From Daejeonella rubra (GTDB taxonomy: Bacteria > Bacteroidota > Bacteroidia > Sphingobacteriales > Sphingobacteriaceae), in the NCBI RefSeq assembly GCF_900103545.1, contig NZ_FNHH01000013.1, forward strand, positions 1 through 64,000: a stretch of DNA of 64,000 nucleotides, written 5' to 3'. Below, in pieces: positions 18,914 through 28,090 of this stretch; the stretch's first letter is position 1; each line of letters starts with the position of its first letter. A model generated the notes under the pieces. That model was not told the origin of the DNA and did no database searches. It worked only from the letters and a program-made list of their open reading frames with translations. The position numbers were made by a program, and so were the translations under genes.

Positions 18914-20176
18914 TCAGGTTTTCTGCTTTTTTTTCTTTGCTGCAGGGAATAGGACATTGTTCAGGATTAGTCTGTATCCTGGTGAGTTGGGATGCAGATT
19001 CAGGTCGGTAGGAGGGTCTCCAACCATGTGCTGATAATCTTCAGGGTCGTGCCCGCCGTAAAATGTCCATTGGCCCTTACCAAACTCACCATGAATGTAT
19101 CTGGCTTCATCGCTTGCCTTGGTTTCACCCATTACTAAAACATTTGGCTTGATCACGTTTTTTCTGAAGGCAGTTGTTTGACCCATAAAGCCCTTCACCA
19201 CTTTATCATGGTTTTGGGTAAGCATAGTTGGTACGATATCCCATTTGGCAGAGAAATCAAAAAGCGTAAAAAAGTCGTTCGTTCTGTTTAAAGATTGGGA
19301 TCGTACAGGAGTAGCATCAATATTTGAAAATTCATTGTTTGCCGGATTAAGATCGAGACTGAAATTCTGAAAGGCCAGTGTTTGGTTGAAATCGAGTTTT
19401 GACTGAGCTTTAGGATCTGCAGCATCTCCGTCAAAAACGCGTTCAGCAATATCGGTTCCATTGGCTGCCAGGGCAATATCAATTGTTTCGGGGCCCGAGC
19501 ACATGGCAAACATAAAACCTCCCCCTGAACAGAAATTGCTAATATTTCTGGCAACTTCCAGCTTCATTTCCGAAACCTTTTTGAAGCCATTTCTCTTTGC
19601 TGTAGCTTCCTGAAGCTTAACATCTTCAATATACCAACCTGCATTTCTGAAAGCACTCCAAAATCGGTTGTATTGTCCTGTGAAATCTTCATGATGCAGG
19701 TGTAGCCAGTCGTATTTGGGCAGGTCGCCCTTCAATACCTCATCATCATATATTATTTCGTAGGGTATTTCAGCATAGCTGAGTACCATGGTTACGGCAT
19801 CATCCCAGGGTAATTTATTTTTCGGAGAGTACACCGCTATTTTGGGTTCTTTTTCGAGCTTGACCATTTCCATGTTTACCGAAGGGTCGGTAATTTCATT
19901 TAAAATGGCATTCACCTTTGCATCGGCAATAACTTCATAGGAAACTCCACGGATCTTACATTCAGATTCCATGGTCTGCGAATATTTCATGAGGAAACTA
20001 CCACCGCGGTAATTCAGAAGCCAGTCGGTTTCAAGACCATTTTTCAATGCCCAATAGGTAATTCCATAGGCCTTTAAATGATTTTTCTGTTCTTCATCCA
20101 TAGGAATGAGAATAGAGGCAGCCCTGCACACTGTAGTAAAAAGTATTATTAGAAGCGTTAAACGGGCTTTTAGCAT
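18914..20176 (-). CDS. Conserved Bacteroidota exported protein, function unknown
   Basis: 420 residues with an N-terminal signal peptide (LTLLIILFTTVCRAA). Homologues in this phylum are often labelled 'asparagine synthetase B', but I see neither an N-terminal Cys nucleophile nor an ATP pyrophosphatase motif, so that name is doubtful. Well-conserved-looking stretches are ILIPMDEEQKNHLKAYG at the mature N-terminus, YDWLHLHHEDFTGQYNRFW, and a C-terminal GQWTFYGGHDPEDYQH. CSGGGFMFAMCSGPETID resembles a Gly-rich nucleophile-elbow or amidotransferase-like loop. Monocistronic, convergent with the porin gene. Confidence 0.6.
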   Translation of the reverse strand: MLKARLTLLIILFTTVCRAASILIPMDEEQKNHLKAYGITYWALKNGLETDWLLNYRGGSFLMKYSQTMESECKIRGVSYEVIADAKVNAILNEITDPSVNMEMVKLEKEPKIAVYSPKNKLPWDDAVTMVLSYAEIPYEIIYDDEVLKGDLPKYDWLHLHHEDFTGQYNRFWSAFRNAGWYIEDVKLQEATAKRNGFKKVSEMKLEVARNISNFCSGGGFMFAMCSGPETIDIALAANGTDIAERVFDGDAADPKAQSKLDFNQTLAFQNFSLDLNPANNEFSNIDATPVRSQSLNRTNDFFTLFDFSAKWDIVPTMLTQNHDKVVKGFMGQTTAFRKNVIKPNVLVMGETKASDEARYIHGEFGKGQWTFYGGHDPEDYQHMVGDPPTDLNLHPNSPGYRLILNNVLFPAAKKKKQKT

Positions 20177-20258
20177 GTCAAGTATTAACGTTAAGATTGT
20201 ATTAAAGTTATAAAAAGAAGAAGATATTCATAGAATTTTAGCAATTGCCTGAAATAAT

Positions 20259-20266
20259 TAACTTTG
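20259..20266 (+). promoter_or_regulatory. -7 promoter box of the cyclophilin gene
   Basis: TAACTTTG fits TAnnTTTG and lies 24 bp before the ATG at 20291, giving a leader of about 18-20 nt. Confidence 0.55.
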
Positions 20267-20290
20267 TCAACCAATTATAAGGATTGAACT

Positions 20291-20728
20291 ATGAGCAAAG
20301 CAATTATAAAAACTGAAAAAGGTGACATGACCGTGCAATTTTATGATAAAGATGCCCCTAATACAGTGGCAAATTTTCTGAAATTAGCGAAAGAAGGTTA
20401 TTATGATGGTGTGACATTCCATCGTGTAATCAATGACTTTGTTGTTCAGGGTGGTGATCCAACAGGAACAGGCGCTGGTGGTCCGGGTTACAGTATTGAT
20501 TGTGAACTGGAAGGCGAAAATCAATTTCATGACAGGGGTGTCCTTTCAATGGCGCATGCCGGAAGAAATACAGGAGGTTCCCAGTTCTTTATCTGCCATA
20601 GCCGCAATAATACAGCTCACCTTGATCGTAATCATACTTGTTTCGGCAAGGTTGTTGAGAATGTAGATGTGGTGGATGATATCCGTCAGGGCGATAAGAT
20701 ATTAGGAATAGAAATAATTGAAGAATAG
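20291..20728 (+). CDS. Cyclophilin-type peptidyl-prolyl isomerase
   Basis: 145-residue cytoplasmic PPIase that catalyses cis-trans isomerisation of X-Pro bonds during folding. Cyclophilin motifs are complete: FHRVINDFVVQGGDPTGTG (the catalytic Arg is in FHRV), LSMAHAGRNTGGSQFFIC and HLDRNHTCFGKVVEN. No signal peptide. The length is that of the minimal single-domain bacterial enzyme. Confidence 0.93.
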   Translation: MSKAIIKTEKGDMTVQFYDKDAPNTVANFLKLAKEGYYDGVTFHRVINDFVVQGGDPTGTGAGGPGYSIDCELEGENQFHDRGVLSMAHAGRNTGGSQFFICHSRNNTAHLDRNHTCFGKVVENVDVVDDIRQGDKILGIEIIEE

Positions 20729-20731
20729 ATA

Positions 20732-20813
20732 TTAGATTTGAGATATGAGATTTGAGTATTTACAAATACTTTTTCAGAAATCTCATATCTCATATCTGAT
20801 ATCTCAAATCTAA
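20732..20813. repeat. Inverted repeat built from 7-nt units
   Basis: Arms 20732-20761 and 20778-20813 are largely complementary and built from heptamers (GAGATAT-GAGATTT-GAGTATT on one side; CTCATAT-CTCATAT-CTGATAT-CTCAAAT on the other). It separates the cyclophilin and DUF5606 genes and may act as a transcription terminator or mRNA stabiliser. Confidence 0.75.
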
Positions 20814-20821
20814 AAAAGCAT

Positions 20822-21340
20822 ATGAATTTAAGAGGACTAGTTTCCGTTTCCGGCAAACCGGGGTTATTCAAATTGATCGGCCAGAATAAATCAGGCTTTA
20901 TCCTGGAAACACTGGATGAACTTAAGAATAAAATTGTAGTGAATATAAGTACTGCAAAAATGGCCTCATTAGAAGATATTACCGTTTTTGGTGATAATAC
21001 AGATCTGAAATTGAGCGATATATTTTCCAAAATGAAGGAAAGTAAGAATATTCCTGATCCTAAATCTGCGGATGGTAAGGTATTACGTTCTTTTTTTACA
21101 GAAGTTGCCCCAGAACATGATCAGGAACGTGTTTATGCTTCAGATATGAAAAAGATCATTACCTGGTTCAACACCATTAAGGATCTTCCATTATTTGAAG
21201 AAGCTGCACCTGAACCTATTTCAGAGGGTGCTGCTACTGAGTCTTTAGTTAAAAAGCCTGAGCCTGTCGCTATGGAGAAACCAAAGGCTACCAAGGCTCC
21301 CGTGAAAAGTGCAACAAGGCTTTCTCAAAAATCTAAATAA
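20822..21340 (+). CDS. DUF5606 domain protein
   Basis: 172-residue cytoplasmic protein with an N-terminal domain starting MNLRGLVSVSGKPGLFKLIGQNKSGFILE that matches the small Bacteroidota family DUF5606, plus a low-complexity Pro/Ala/Lys-rich tail after about residue 125 that is probably disordered. Function unknown. It ends 18 bp before a clear intrinsic terminator. Confidence 0.75.
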   Translation: MNLRGLVSVSGKPGLFKLIGQNKSGFILETLDELKNKIVVNISTAKMASLEDITVFGDNTDLKLSDIFSKMKESKNIPDPKSADGKVLRSFFTEVAPEHDQERVYASDMKKIITWFNTIKDLPLFEEAAPEPISEGAATESLVKKPEPVAMEKPKATKAPVKSATRLSQKSK

Positions 21341-21358
21341 TTAGATATACCATATTCA

Positions 21359-21396
21359 GGGTACTATTTCTCCATAAGAGAATAGTGCCCTTTTTT
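21359..21396 (+). terminator. Terminator of the DUF5606 gene
   Basis: GGGTACTATTTCTC pairs with GAGAATAGTGCCC (one wobble, one bulge), followed by six T residues at 21391-21396. Confidence 0.75.
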
Positions 21397-21402
21397 ATTG
21401 GA

Positions 21403-21525
21403 TCAGAAGAAGTATAAGATTGCAGCTCCTAAGGCCAGGCCAATCAGAACAAAGATCCAGAATTGCTTCTTTTCCTTACTTGGATTGGCGTATTTGAACC
21501 TATAGTTTCTTTTATAATCTGTCAT
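21403..21525 (-). CDS. Small single-span membrane protein
   Basis: A 40-residue protein (MTDYKRNYRFKYANPSKEKK, then a hydrophobic segment FWIFVLIGLALGAAILYFF) encoded 10 bp after the rlmH stop codon on the same strand. The basic N-terminal half and one C-terminal transmembrane helix suggest a cytoplasm-facing membrane peptide. The tight spacing to rlmH implies co-transcription. Function unknown. It is short enough that automatic annotation could miss it. Confidence 0.7.
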   Translation of the reverse strand: MTDYKRNYRFKYANPSKEKKQFWIFVLIGLALGAAILYFF

Positions 21526-21535
21526 ATTTACTGAC

Positions 21536-22009
21536 TTAATCGTGATGGTAAGGTTCTCCCTTTAATATGGTATAAGCACGATATAATTGTTCCGCAAAGA
21601 ACAGGCGAATCATCTGGTGTGAAAATGTCATTTGCGAAAGCGATATTTTATCATTACTTCTTGAATAAACTTCATCACTGAAGCCATAGGGGCCTCCAAT
21701 GATAAATACCAGATGCTGCTGACCGCCAACCATTTTCTTATTTAAATATACGGAAAAGTCTTTGGATGAAAACTCTTTTCCATTCTCATCCAGCAGAATA
21801 ACATGGTCTGTACTTTGAATGTTTTTAAAGATCAATTCAGCTTCCCTGCTCTTTTGCTGTTCTTTTGAAAGGCTTTTAGTATTTTTCAGTTCCGGTATCT
21901 CAGTAATCTTGAATGGGATATAATGTTTCAGCCGTTTAAAATAGATATCAATACCCTCAATAAGATATTTGTCCTCTGTTTTGCCGATGGTGAGAAGGGT
22001 GATCTTCAT
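21536..22009 (-). CDS. rlmH: 23S rRNA (pseudouridine1915-N3)-methyltransferase RlmH
   Basis: 157-residue SPOUT methyltransferase that methylates pseudouridine 1915 in helix 69 of 23S rRNA. The knotted SAM-binding motif is clear (HLVFIIGGPYGFSDEVY, then KISLSQMTFSHQMIRLFFAEQLYRA), and the protein ends in the usual YHHD-type tail (EPYHHD). Normal length. Its start codon region overlaps the end of the upstream surface-protein gene at 22009. Confidence 0.95.
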   Translation of the reverse strand: MKITLLTIGKTEDKYLIEGIDIYFKRLKHYIPFKITEIPELKNTKSLSKEQQKSREAELIFKNIQSTDHVILLDENGKEFSSKDFSVYLNKKMVGGQQHLVFIIGGPYGFSDEVYSRSNDKISLSQMTFSHQMIRLFFAEQLYRAYTILKGEPYHHD

Positions 22010-24582
22010 TATCTCAATAGGGTTACCGAACCTGATTTTTTAATGATGTTTGAATTGAAATCAGTGGCATCAATTACATAGTAATACGTTCCTACTGGCA
22101 GGAGCTCGTTTTTAAAAAATCCTTTCCAGTGATCAAATATATCGTTTGAAAGAAACAAAGGTACTCCATAACGGTTAAATATCTGGATCCTGTAGGTTTT
22201 AATATTGGTCATGCTGATCACAAATTCATCATTCACCGCATCGTTGTTGGGAGTAAATGTATTTGGGACGAACAGGATATTATCTGCGCTGATCATGAAT
22301 TGCCCCTTGACAATTGAAGCGCTGCAGACAGAACTTTTAAACACAGTAAGTGTTACGTCAAAATTCCCAACACTGTTGTAGATATGCTCGGGATTCGTAT
22401 CGGTAGAGGTATTCCCATCCCCAAAATCCCATAAATATGCATCAGCATCTTTTGATTCATTAAAAAATCTGACCCGTATTGGAATGGATAACCTGGATGG
22501 TAATCCAGGTTCTGCCCGGAATGCAGCAGTTGGGTTCTGATAAATGGGTGGCACAACTACACTTACAGCCTCTGTGCTGCAATTTCCTCTACTGATGGTT
22601 ACTGTGTAGGTTCCGGCAACCAGGGGACTTGTAACCGCTACCTGTGGTGTTCTTTGGTCGGATGTGAAATTATTGGGCCCCGTCCAGCTATAAACAGCAT
22701 CTGTTTGTAAGGGTGTGCTTAGACGGATGGTATCCGCTAAGCAAAAATCTGGTTTGTTGACCGTTATTACCGGGCGAAGGGGACTTAATGCAACGATTAG
22801 TTCCTGGCTAAAAATGCTGATACAGCCTGAACTTCCCTCAGCCTCAAGAATAATGGTTTTTACCCCGGAACTTGAATAAGTGATGGTGTTTATAGGATTG
22901 CTGTTACCCGGTAAAATACTTGCGCCTTCTCCAAAATTCCAGCGCAGTCTTGTATAATTCTGTGAACTGTTAGTAAATGTAAATGTTTGCTGTGGCGTAC
23001 ATGGATTGGTGCTTGAGCTGATAAATGATGCTGTTGGAGTTTGCCCGATAGGAGGGACTGTAACTGATCTGGGGTCTGAAGTACAGCCGTTGATCGTCAC
23101 GCTAAGGGTATAAATACCTGCTTTATTTGCATTGTCAACCAGGATATTGATTTCCTGTAAGCTTGAAGTAAATCCATTTGGTCCTGTCCATGAGTAAGTT
23201 GCATCAGCCTGTAAGGGGGTATTCAGGATGATATTTTCGCCAATACAATACCTGGGTTTCAGGCCATTGATCAAGGGGAGATCAGGTTTTAGTCCAACCA
23301 GAAAGGATTCTGTTATTCCAACTGAGCAACCATCTTCATTAAAAACCTGTAGAACGGCAGTTTTAAAGCCAGGGCTTGAATAACTGATCACCGGTGGATT
23401 AGGATCTGTTGATGAAGCAAGGCTGGCTCCTTCGCCAAAAAACCATTGTACCCGTGTATAGTTTGCAGATCCTGTACTCGTAAAGGTGAAATTCTGGTTA
23501 ATAGTGCATGGCTGGTTTTTAGCGAGATTAATTTTAGCTACCGGCCCTTCAAATTCACCCATTCCTCCGAACTCAATTTTAAAGCCATTATTTCCGTTCG
23601 AGAAATTGTCAACCAATAGAGCATAGGTATGTCCCTGCTGCATGTCTATATATTTTAGGTATCCGTCTTGTCCGCCACGTCCGCAGCCCGATAATTCGGA
23701 TAGGTCGGTCGAGGTCAGGTTCATTCCTGTTTTAAAATAAAGGGGTTCGTTTGGGCAATCCCTATTATCCACACCATGTCCTACGGCACATCTTAACAAT
23801 GTTTTTGTATTAAAGTCACCCGATGGTCCCAGATCATATAAGATCCAGTCGATATCATCTGTATTAACCGTTGGAGTGATGTCCATGGTCAATGTGCCAT
23901 TGTTTGCGGCAGTCCATTTATACCAAACGGAATTGGATTCGGTGCCTAGACATGAACCGGCCGATTCTGTATTTTTTGTACCAGCACCTGAAACGTTACT
24001 TTCTGTAAAGGTTCTTTTATCACATAAAATAGAGGCGGTTTCAAAATCCTGCCCGGCTTTTAATGGGGCAAAATAATTATCGATACATAGTTTAAAGGTT
24101 CCTGTATTGTTATTTCTGGCACTCACCCGGATGTAATATTGTTTTCCTACGATCAGGGCTCCTTTATAATAAGTAGAAACAGATGTCCCGGCAGCAAGGG
24201 ATCCAACCTGAGAGGAGAATGATGTAGAATTGCCCAGAGTATCAATGGTATAAAGGGCAATAAGTGGATTTTGAAGGGTGCCTCCGGTTGTTCCTCCACC
24301 AGTGCTGTTACCTGTTACTGTAACATTGAGATCATATGCACTGGCTGTAAATTTGAACCAGACATCCCTGCCTGTTTCATTTGCTGGCCATTGCGGTGCG
24401 GTTCCAAAAATGCCTTCATCTATTGCATTAAGATTTGAGTAGCCTGCTTCAGCAGAGCATTTCGATGGGTCTGTTAAAGGAATGGCCTTGTCAAAACTGT
24501 CGTTCGCAGGTTGGGCATAGACAATAGAAATTGTGGTGGACAAAAGTAAAAGGAGTAAAATGTATTTCAATTTTATGATCAT
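22009..24582 (-). CDS. PKD-repeat surface protein with gliding/T9SS C-terminal domain
   Basis: 857 residues from the ATG at 24582, which begins a proper signal peptide (MIIKLKYILLLLLLSTTIS...AQ). The frame stays open upstream to 24816, but that extension overlaps the SDR gene and crosses a terminator, so I rejected it. The N-terminal half has a pre-peptidase-like beta domain (DVWFKFTA..., SVWYKWTA...), followed by Ig/PKD-like repeats, the best being AYLWDFGDGNTSTDTNPEHIY. The C-terminus is a CHU_C gliding-motility-associated domain (FVPNTFTPNNDAVNDEF...YYYVIDA), which directs export by the type IX system. Likely a cell-surface adhesin or binding protein. Confidence 0.85.
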   Translation of the reverse strand: MIIKLKYILLLLLLSTTISIVYAQPANDSFDKAIPLTDPSKCSAEAGYSNLNAIDEGIFGTAPQWPANETGRDVWFKFTASAYDLNVTVTGNSTGGGTTGGTLQNPLIALYTIDTLGNSTSFSSQVGSLAAGTSVSTYYKGALIVGKQYYIRVSARNNNTGTFKLCIDNYFAPLKAGQDFETASILCDKRTFTESNVSGAGTKNTESAGSCLGTESNSVWYKWTAANNGTLTMDITPTVNTDDIDWILYDLGPSGDFNTKTLLRCAVGHGVDNRDCPNEPLYFKTGMNLTSTDLSELSGCGRGGQDGYLKYIDMQQGHTYALLVDNFSNGNNGFKIEFGGMGEFEGPVAKINLAKNQPCTINQNFTFTSTGSANYTRVQWFFGEGASLASSTDPNPPVISYSSPGFKTAVLQVFNEDGCSVGITESFLVGLKPDLPLINGLKPRYCIGENIILNTPLQADATYSWTGPNGFTSSLQEINILVDNANKAGIYTLSVTINGCTSDPRSVTVPPIGQTPTASFISSSTNPCTPQQTFTFTNSSQNYTRLRWNFGEGASILPGNSNPINTITYSSSGVKTIILEAEGSSGCISIFSQELIVALSPLRPVITVNKPDFCLADTIRLSTPLQTDAVYSWTGPNNFTSDQRTPQVAVTSPLVAGTYTVTISRGNCSTEAVSVVVPPIYQNPTAAFRAEPGLPSRLSIPIRVRFFNESKDADAYLWDFGDGNTSTDTNPEHIYNSVGNFDVTLTVFKSSVCSASIVKGQFMISADNILFVPNTFTPNNDAVNDEFVISMTNIKTYRIQIFNRYGVPLFLSNDIFDHWKGFFKNELLPVGTYYYVIDATDFNSNIIKKSGSVTLLR

Positions 24583-24601
24583 GCCTGTTACGAAAATACG
24601 T

Positions 24602-24636
24602 AAAAGCCCTCCACATATGTTTATGAGAGGGCTTTT
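24602..24636. terminator. Terminator between the SDR and PKD genes
   Basis: AAAAGCCCTC (24602-24611) and GAGGGCTTTT (24627-24636) form a perfect 10-bp stem with a 15-nt loop. It lies 41 bp past the SDR stop codon and just upstream of the PKD gene start. Confidence 0.8.
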
Positions 24637-24677
24637 TAATTTATTATCCTGATCAGATTTTATTGAATTACCGGAAT

Positions 24678-25544
24678 TTATTTGTTCAATACCCCTTTTC
24701 TTACCTGTGTTTTTAATATCTCCCCATCCGGATCGAGGCTTGTTTTTACCTTCGTGAAAGCGGCTACACCTTCCGATGTCATGTATCTCACTTTTGGTTG
24801 CGGATCGTTCATGCATTTAATGATCACTGCAGCGATCTGAGCAGGTTTCTGGAATGCTTTTTCCTTTACTTCATCAGTAAAAGTAGCTCTGTAGCCCATG
24901 TAGTTTTCCATCAAAGGCTTATAGTCATCATTTAAAATGCCTCCGGTATTTTCAAAATATTTGGTCAGGCTATTGCCGAATTCTGTGATCACTCCACCGG
25001 GTTCAATTAATGAAACATGAATCCCGAAATATGGCTCCATATACGTGGCCAAACTTTCTGTTAAGCCCTCCAATGCGAATTTGGCTGCACAATAGATCTC
25101 ATTAATCGGTTGGCCAACCAAACCGCCAACAGATGAAATATTGATTATATGACCGTGCTTTTGCTTGCGCATAATGGGTAAAACTGCCTTGCTGCAACGA
25201 ATCGGACCATAGAAGTTTACATCCATTACCTGTTTGATCTCATCCATGCTTGCCTGTTCCATAGTTCTGATAAAGCCAGCACCTGCATTATTGATCAGCA
25301 CATCGATCGTGTTTTCAGTTTTCATGATCTCAGCAATACAATTCGCCACACTTTGATCATCCTGTACATCCATTTGAAGGATATTCAGGCTTACATTTCT
25401 TTTTTCAGCTTCCTTGTCAAGGAGAGTTCTCTTTTCGAGATTTCTCATAGTAGCATAGACCTTATGGCCCTGCTCAGCGAGCTGAATTGCAGTTTCAAGT
25501 CCGATGCCTGTTGAAGTGCCGGTAATAAGGATAACTTTTGACAT
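24678..25544 (-). CDS. SDR family oxidoreductase
   Basis: 288-residue classical short-chain dehydrogenase. The Rossmann motif TGTSTGIG (about 8-15), NNAGAG, the catalytic Ser in INISSVGG, and YCAAK (YxxxK) are all present, so it should be an active NAD(P)H-dependent oxidoreductase. The substrate cannot be told from sequence. Monocistronic, with its own terminator. Confidence 0.9.
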   Translation of the reverse strand: MSKVILITGTSTGIGLETAIQLAEQGHKVYATMRNLEKRTLLDKEAEKRNVSLNILQMDVQDDQSVANCIAEIMKTENTIDVLINNAGAGFIRTMEQASMDEIKQVMDVNFYGPIRCSKAVLPIMRKQKHGHIINISSVGGLVGQPINEIYCAAKFALEGLTESLATYMEPYFGIHVSLIEPGGVITEFGNSLTKYFENTGGILNDDYKPLMENYMGYRATFTDEVKEKAFQKPAQIAAVIIKCMNDPQPKVRYMTSEGVAAFTKVKTSLDPDGEILKTQVRKGVLNK

Positions 25545-25583
25545 GGTAAATATTGTTTAGGGTGATGAATTTAACTGTATAAA

Positions 25584-25628
25584 AAAAGCTTAAAACCTTA
25601 AGTGAATAACTTTTGGCTTTAAGCTTTT
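25584..25628. terminator. Terminator after the aconitase gene
   Basis: AAAAGCTTAAA (25584-25594) pairs perfectly with TTTAAGCTTTT (25618-25628), 19 bp beyond the aconitase stop codon. Confidence 0.7.
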
Positions 25629-25646
25629 AAACTATTGTTTTATATC

Positions 25647-27908
25647 TTATTGATTCATTCTGATGATATTCAATGCGCCACCAGCTTTGAACCACTCAAT
25701 TTGTTGTTCATTGTAGGTATGGTTAACATTAAATGTATCAGTTGTTCCGTCGATATGATGAAGAACAATGCTCAATGGTTTTGCAGGTGCAAAATCATTT
25801 AAGCCTGTTATATCAATTGCATCATCCTCACGAATTTTGTCGTAATCATTTGCATCCGCAAATGTTAAAGCAAGCATTCCCTGCTTTTTCAGGTTGGTTT
25901 CGTGAATACGGGCGAATGATTTCACAAGAATTGCACGAACACCAAGGTGTCTTGGCTCCATTGCTGCGTGTTCGCGTGATGATCCTTCACCATAGTTTTC
26001 ATCTCCTACAACGATACTTCCAATGCCTTCAGCTTTGTAAGCACGGGCTGTTGCTGGTACCGGACCATACTCTCCGTTGAGCTGATTCTTTACAGTATCC
26101 GCTTTATCATTGAAGAAGTTGGTAGCACCGATCAGCATATTGTTAGAAATATTATCAAGGTGACCTCTGAATTTCAACCATGGACCAGCCATAGAAATAT
26201 GATCAGTTGTACATTTTCCTTTTGCTTTGATCAGAAGTTTTAATCCTGTAATATCAGTTCCTTCCCATGCTTTGAATGGATCAAGTAATTGAAGACGCGC
26301 AGATTTTTCATCTACAATCACACTTACTTTACTTCCATCTTCTGCTGGTGCCTGATATCCGGCATCTTCAACAGCAAAACCTTTGATTGGCATTTCAAGA
26401 CCTTGTGGTTCTTCAAGCTTAACCTGCTCGCCGGCTGAGTTGGTCAGCGTGTCGGTCATTGGATTAAAAGCCAGGTCTCCTGCAATGGTCATTGCTGTAA
26501 CAAGTTCTGGTGAAGCCACGAATGCATGTGTATTCGGGTTACCATCGTTACGCGACTTGAAGTTTCTGTTGAATGAAGTGATGATCGAATTTTTGCGGGT
26601 AGGGTCATCGCTATGACGAGCCCATTGTCCAATACATGGTCCGCAGGCATTTGCCAGAACAACACCACCCATATTTTCAAATGTGCTCAGGAATCCGTCA
26701 CGCTCTACAGTATAACGAACCAGTTCAGAACCAGGAGTAATAGTAAATTCAGCTTTAGAAACCAGTTTCTTATCTACCGCTTGTTGTGCAATAGATGCGG
26801 CTCTTGAAATATCTTCGTATGAAGAGTTTGTACATGAACCTATTAAACCAACTTCTAAAAGTTGTGGCCATCCATTTTCTTTAACAGCTGCTGCAAATTG
26901 TGATAGCGGCCATGCCATATCCGGAGTAAACGGACCATTGATATGTGGTTCAAGTGTTGAAAGGTCGATCTCAATAACCTGATCGAAATAATTATGCGGG
27001 TTAGCATAAACTTCATCATCACCTGTTAAATGTTCTTTTATCTCATCGGCAAGGCTGGCAATTTCTGCTCGCTCAGTACCTTTTAAATAGATAGCTATTT
27101 TTTCATCATAACCAAAAACTGAAGTAGTAGCTCCAATTTCAGCACCCATATTACAGATCGTTCCTTTTCCTGTTGCTGAAAGAGATCTTGCACCTTCGCC
27201 GAAATATTCAACGATAGCACCTGTGCCACCCTTTACTGTAAGGATACCGGCAACCTTAAGGATCACATCTTTTGCAGATGCCCAGCCAGACAATTTTCCG
27301 GTTAGTTTAACTCCGATTAGTTTAGGAAATTTAAGTTCCCATGCCAGTCCAGCCATCACATCACATGCATCAGCACCACCAACACCAATTGCGATCATAC
27401 CCAAACCACCTGCATTAGGTGTGTGGGAGTCAGTACCGATCATCATTCCACCCGGGAATGCATAATTTTCCAAAACTACCTGATGGATGATACCCGCTCC
27501 TGGTTTCCAGAAACCAATGCCGTATTTGTTTGAAACAGAAGCAAGAAAATCATAAACCTCTTTATTTTGCGTATTGGCTGTTGCAAGATCCTCATCAGCT
27601 CCAACCTTCGCCTGAATCAGGTGATCGCAATGTACAGTAGACGGAACAGCAACTGTTGGTCTTCCTGCCTGCATGAATTGCAATAAAGCCATTTGAGCTG
27701 TTGCATCCTGCATTGCTACGCGGTCTGGTGCGAAATCTACATAAGTGATGCCGCGTTCATGTGCCTGAGTGGCATTACCCTCCCACAAGTGGGCGTATAA
27801 TATTTTCTCTGTTAATGTAAGTGGTTTTCCAACTACTTTACGGGCAGCCTCAATACGAGGGCCGTAGTTGTTGTAAACCTTTTTGATCATGTCTAAATCA
27901 AATGCCAT
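25647..27908 (-). CDS. acn: Aconitate hydratase
   Basis: 753-residue aconitase of the mitochondrial-like type, converting citrate to isocitrate in the TCA cycle through a [4Fe-4S] cluster. Cluster-binding Cys motifs are visible (GLIGSCTNSSYEDI and ANACGPCIGQWAR), as are SRNFKSRNDGNPNTHAF and GEGSSREHAAMEPRHLG from the swivel domain. Full length and single-gene, with a likely promoter just upstream and a terminator downstream. Confidence 0.95.
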   Translation of the reverse strand: MAFDLDMIKKVYNNYGPRIEAARKVVGKPLTLTEKILYAHLWEGNATQAHERGITYVDFAPDRVAMQDATAQMALLQFMQAGRPTVAVPSTVHCDHLIQAKVGADEDLATANTQNKEVYDFLASVSNKYGIGFWKPGAGIIHQVVLENYAFPGGMMIGTDSHTPNAGGLGMIAIGVGGADACDVMAGLAWELKFPKLIGVKLTGKLSGWASAKDVILKVAGILTVKGGTGAIVEYFGEGARSLSATGKGTICNMGAEIGATTSVFGYDEKIAIYLKGTERAEIASLADEIKEHLTGDDEVYANPHNYFDQVIEIDLSTLEPHINGPFTPDMAWPLSQFAAAVKENGWPQLLEVGLIGSCTNSSYEDISRAASIAQQAVDKKLVSKAEFTITPGSELVRYTVERDGFLSTFENMGGVVLANACGPCIGQWARHSDDPTRKNSIITSFNRNFKSRNDGNPNTHAFVASPELVTAMTIAGDLAFNPMTDTLTNSAGEQVKLEEPQGLEMPIKGFAVEDAGYQAPAEDGSKVSVIVDEKSARLQLLDPFKAWEGTDITGLKLLIKAKGKCTTDHISMAGPWLKFRGHLDNISNNMLIGATNFFNDKADTVKNQLNGEYGPVPATARAYKAEGIGSIVVGDENYGEGSSREHAAMEPRHLGVRAILVKSFARIHETNLKKQGMLALTFADANDYDKIREDDAIDITGLNDFAPAKPLSIVLHHIDGTTDTFNVNHTYNEQQIEWFKAGGALNIIRMNQ

Positions 27909-27950
27909 GTTATTTGCTTGATTTTAATTTATTTCTAATTTAACTGCGAG

Positions 27951-27958
27951 CGAAGTTA
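27951..27958 (-). promoter_or_regulatory. Possible -7 box of the aconitase gene
   Basis: On the minus strand the sequence reads TAACTTCG, one base off the TAnnTTTG consensus, 42 bp before the start codon. No clear -33 box. Confidence 0.35.
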
Positions 27959-28090
27959 CAAAAAACGACCTGAAAAATGAATAGTTCAGCACATTCAAAG
28001 TGTAATAAATCTGCGATTTCAGTAAAAAAAGGATCGATTCTCAGTAAAATAATTGCCTGAGGTTAAACTCAATAAATTAATAAGAGCAAA

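Noticed and set aside
18914..20176. Asparagine synthetase B.
   Set aside because: That label is common for homologues, but neither the N-terminal Cys nor the ATP-binding motif of the enzyme is visible, and the protein is exported.
24583..24816. N-terminal extension of the PKD surface protein.
   Set aside because: It overlaps the SDR gene and crosses a terminator; a proper signal peptide starts at 24582.
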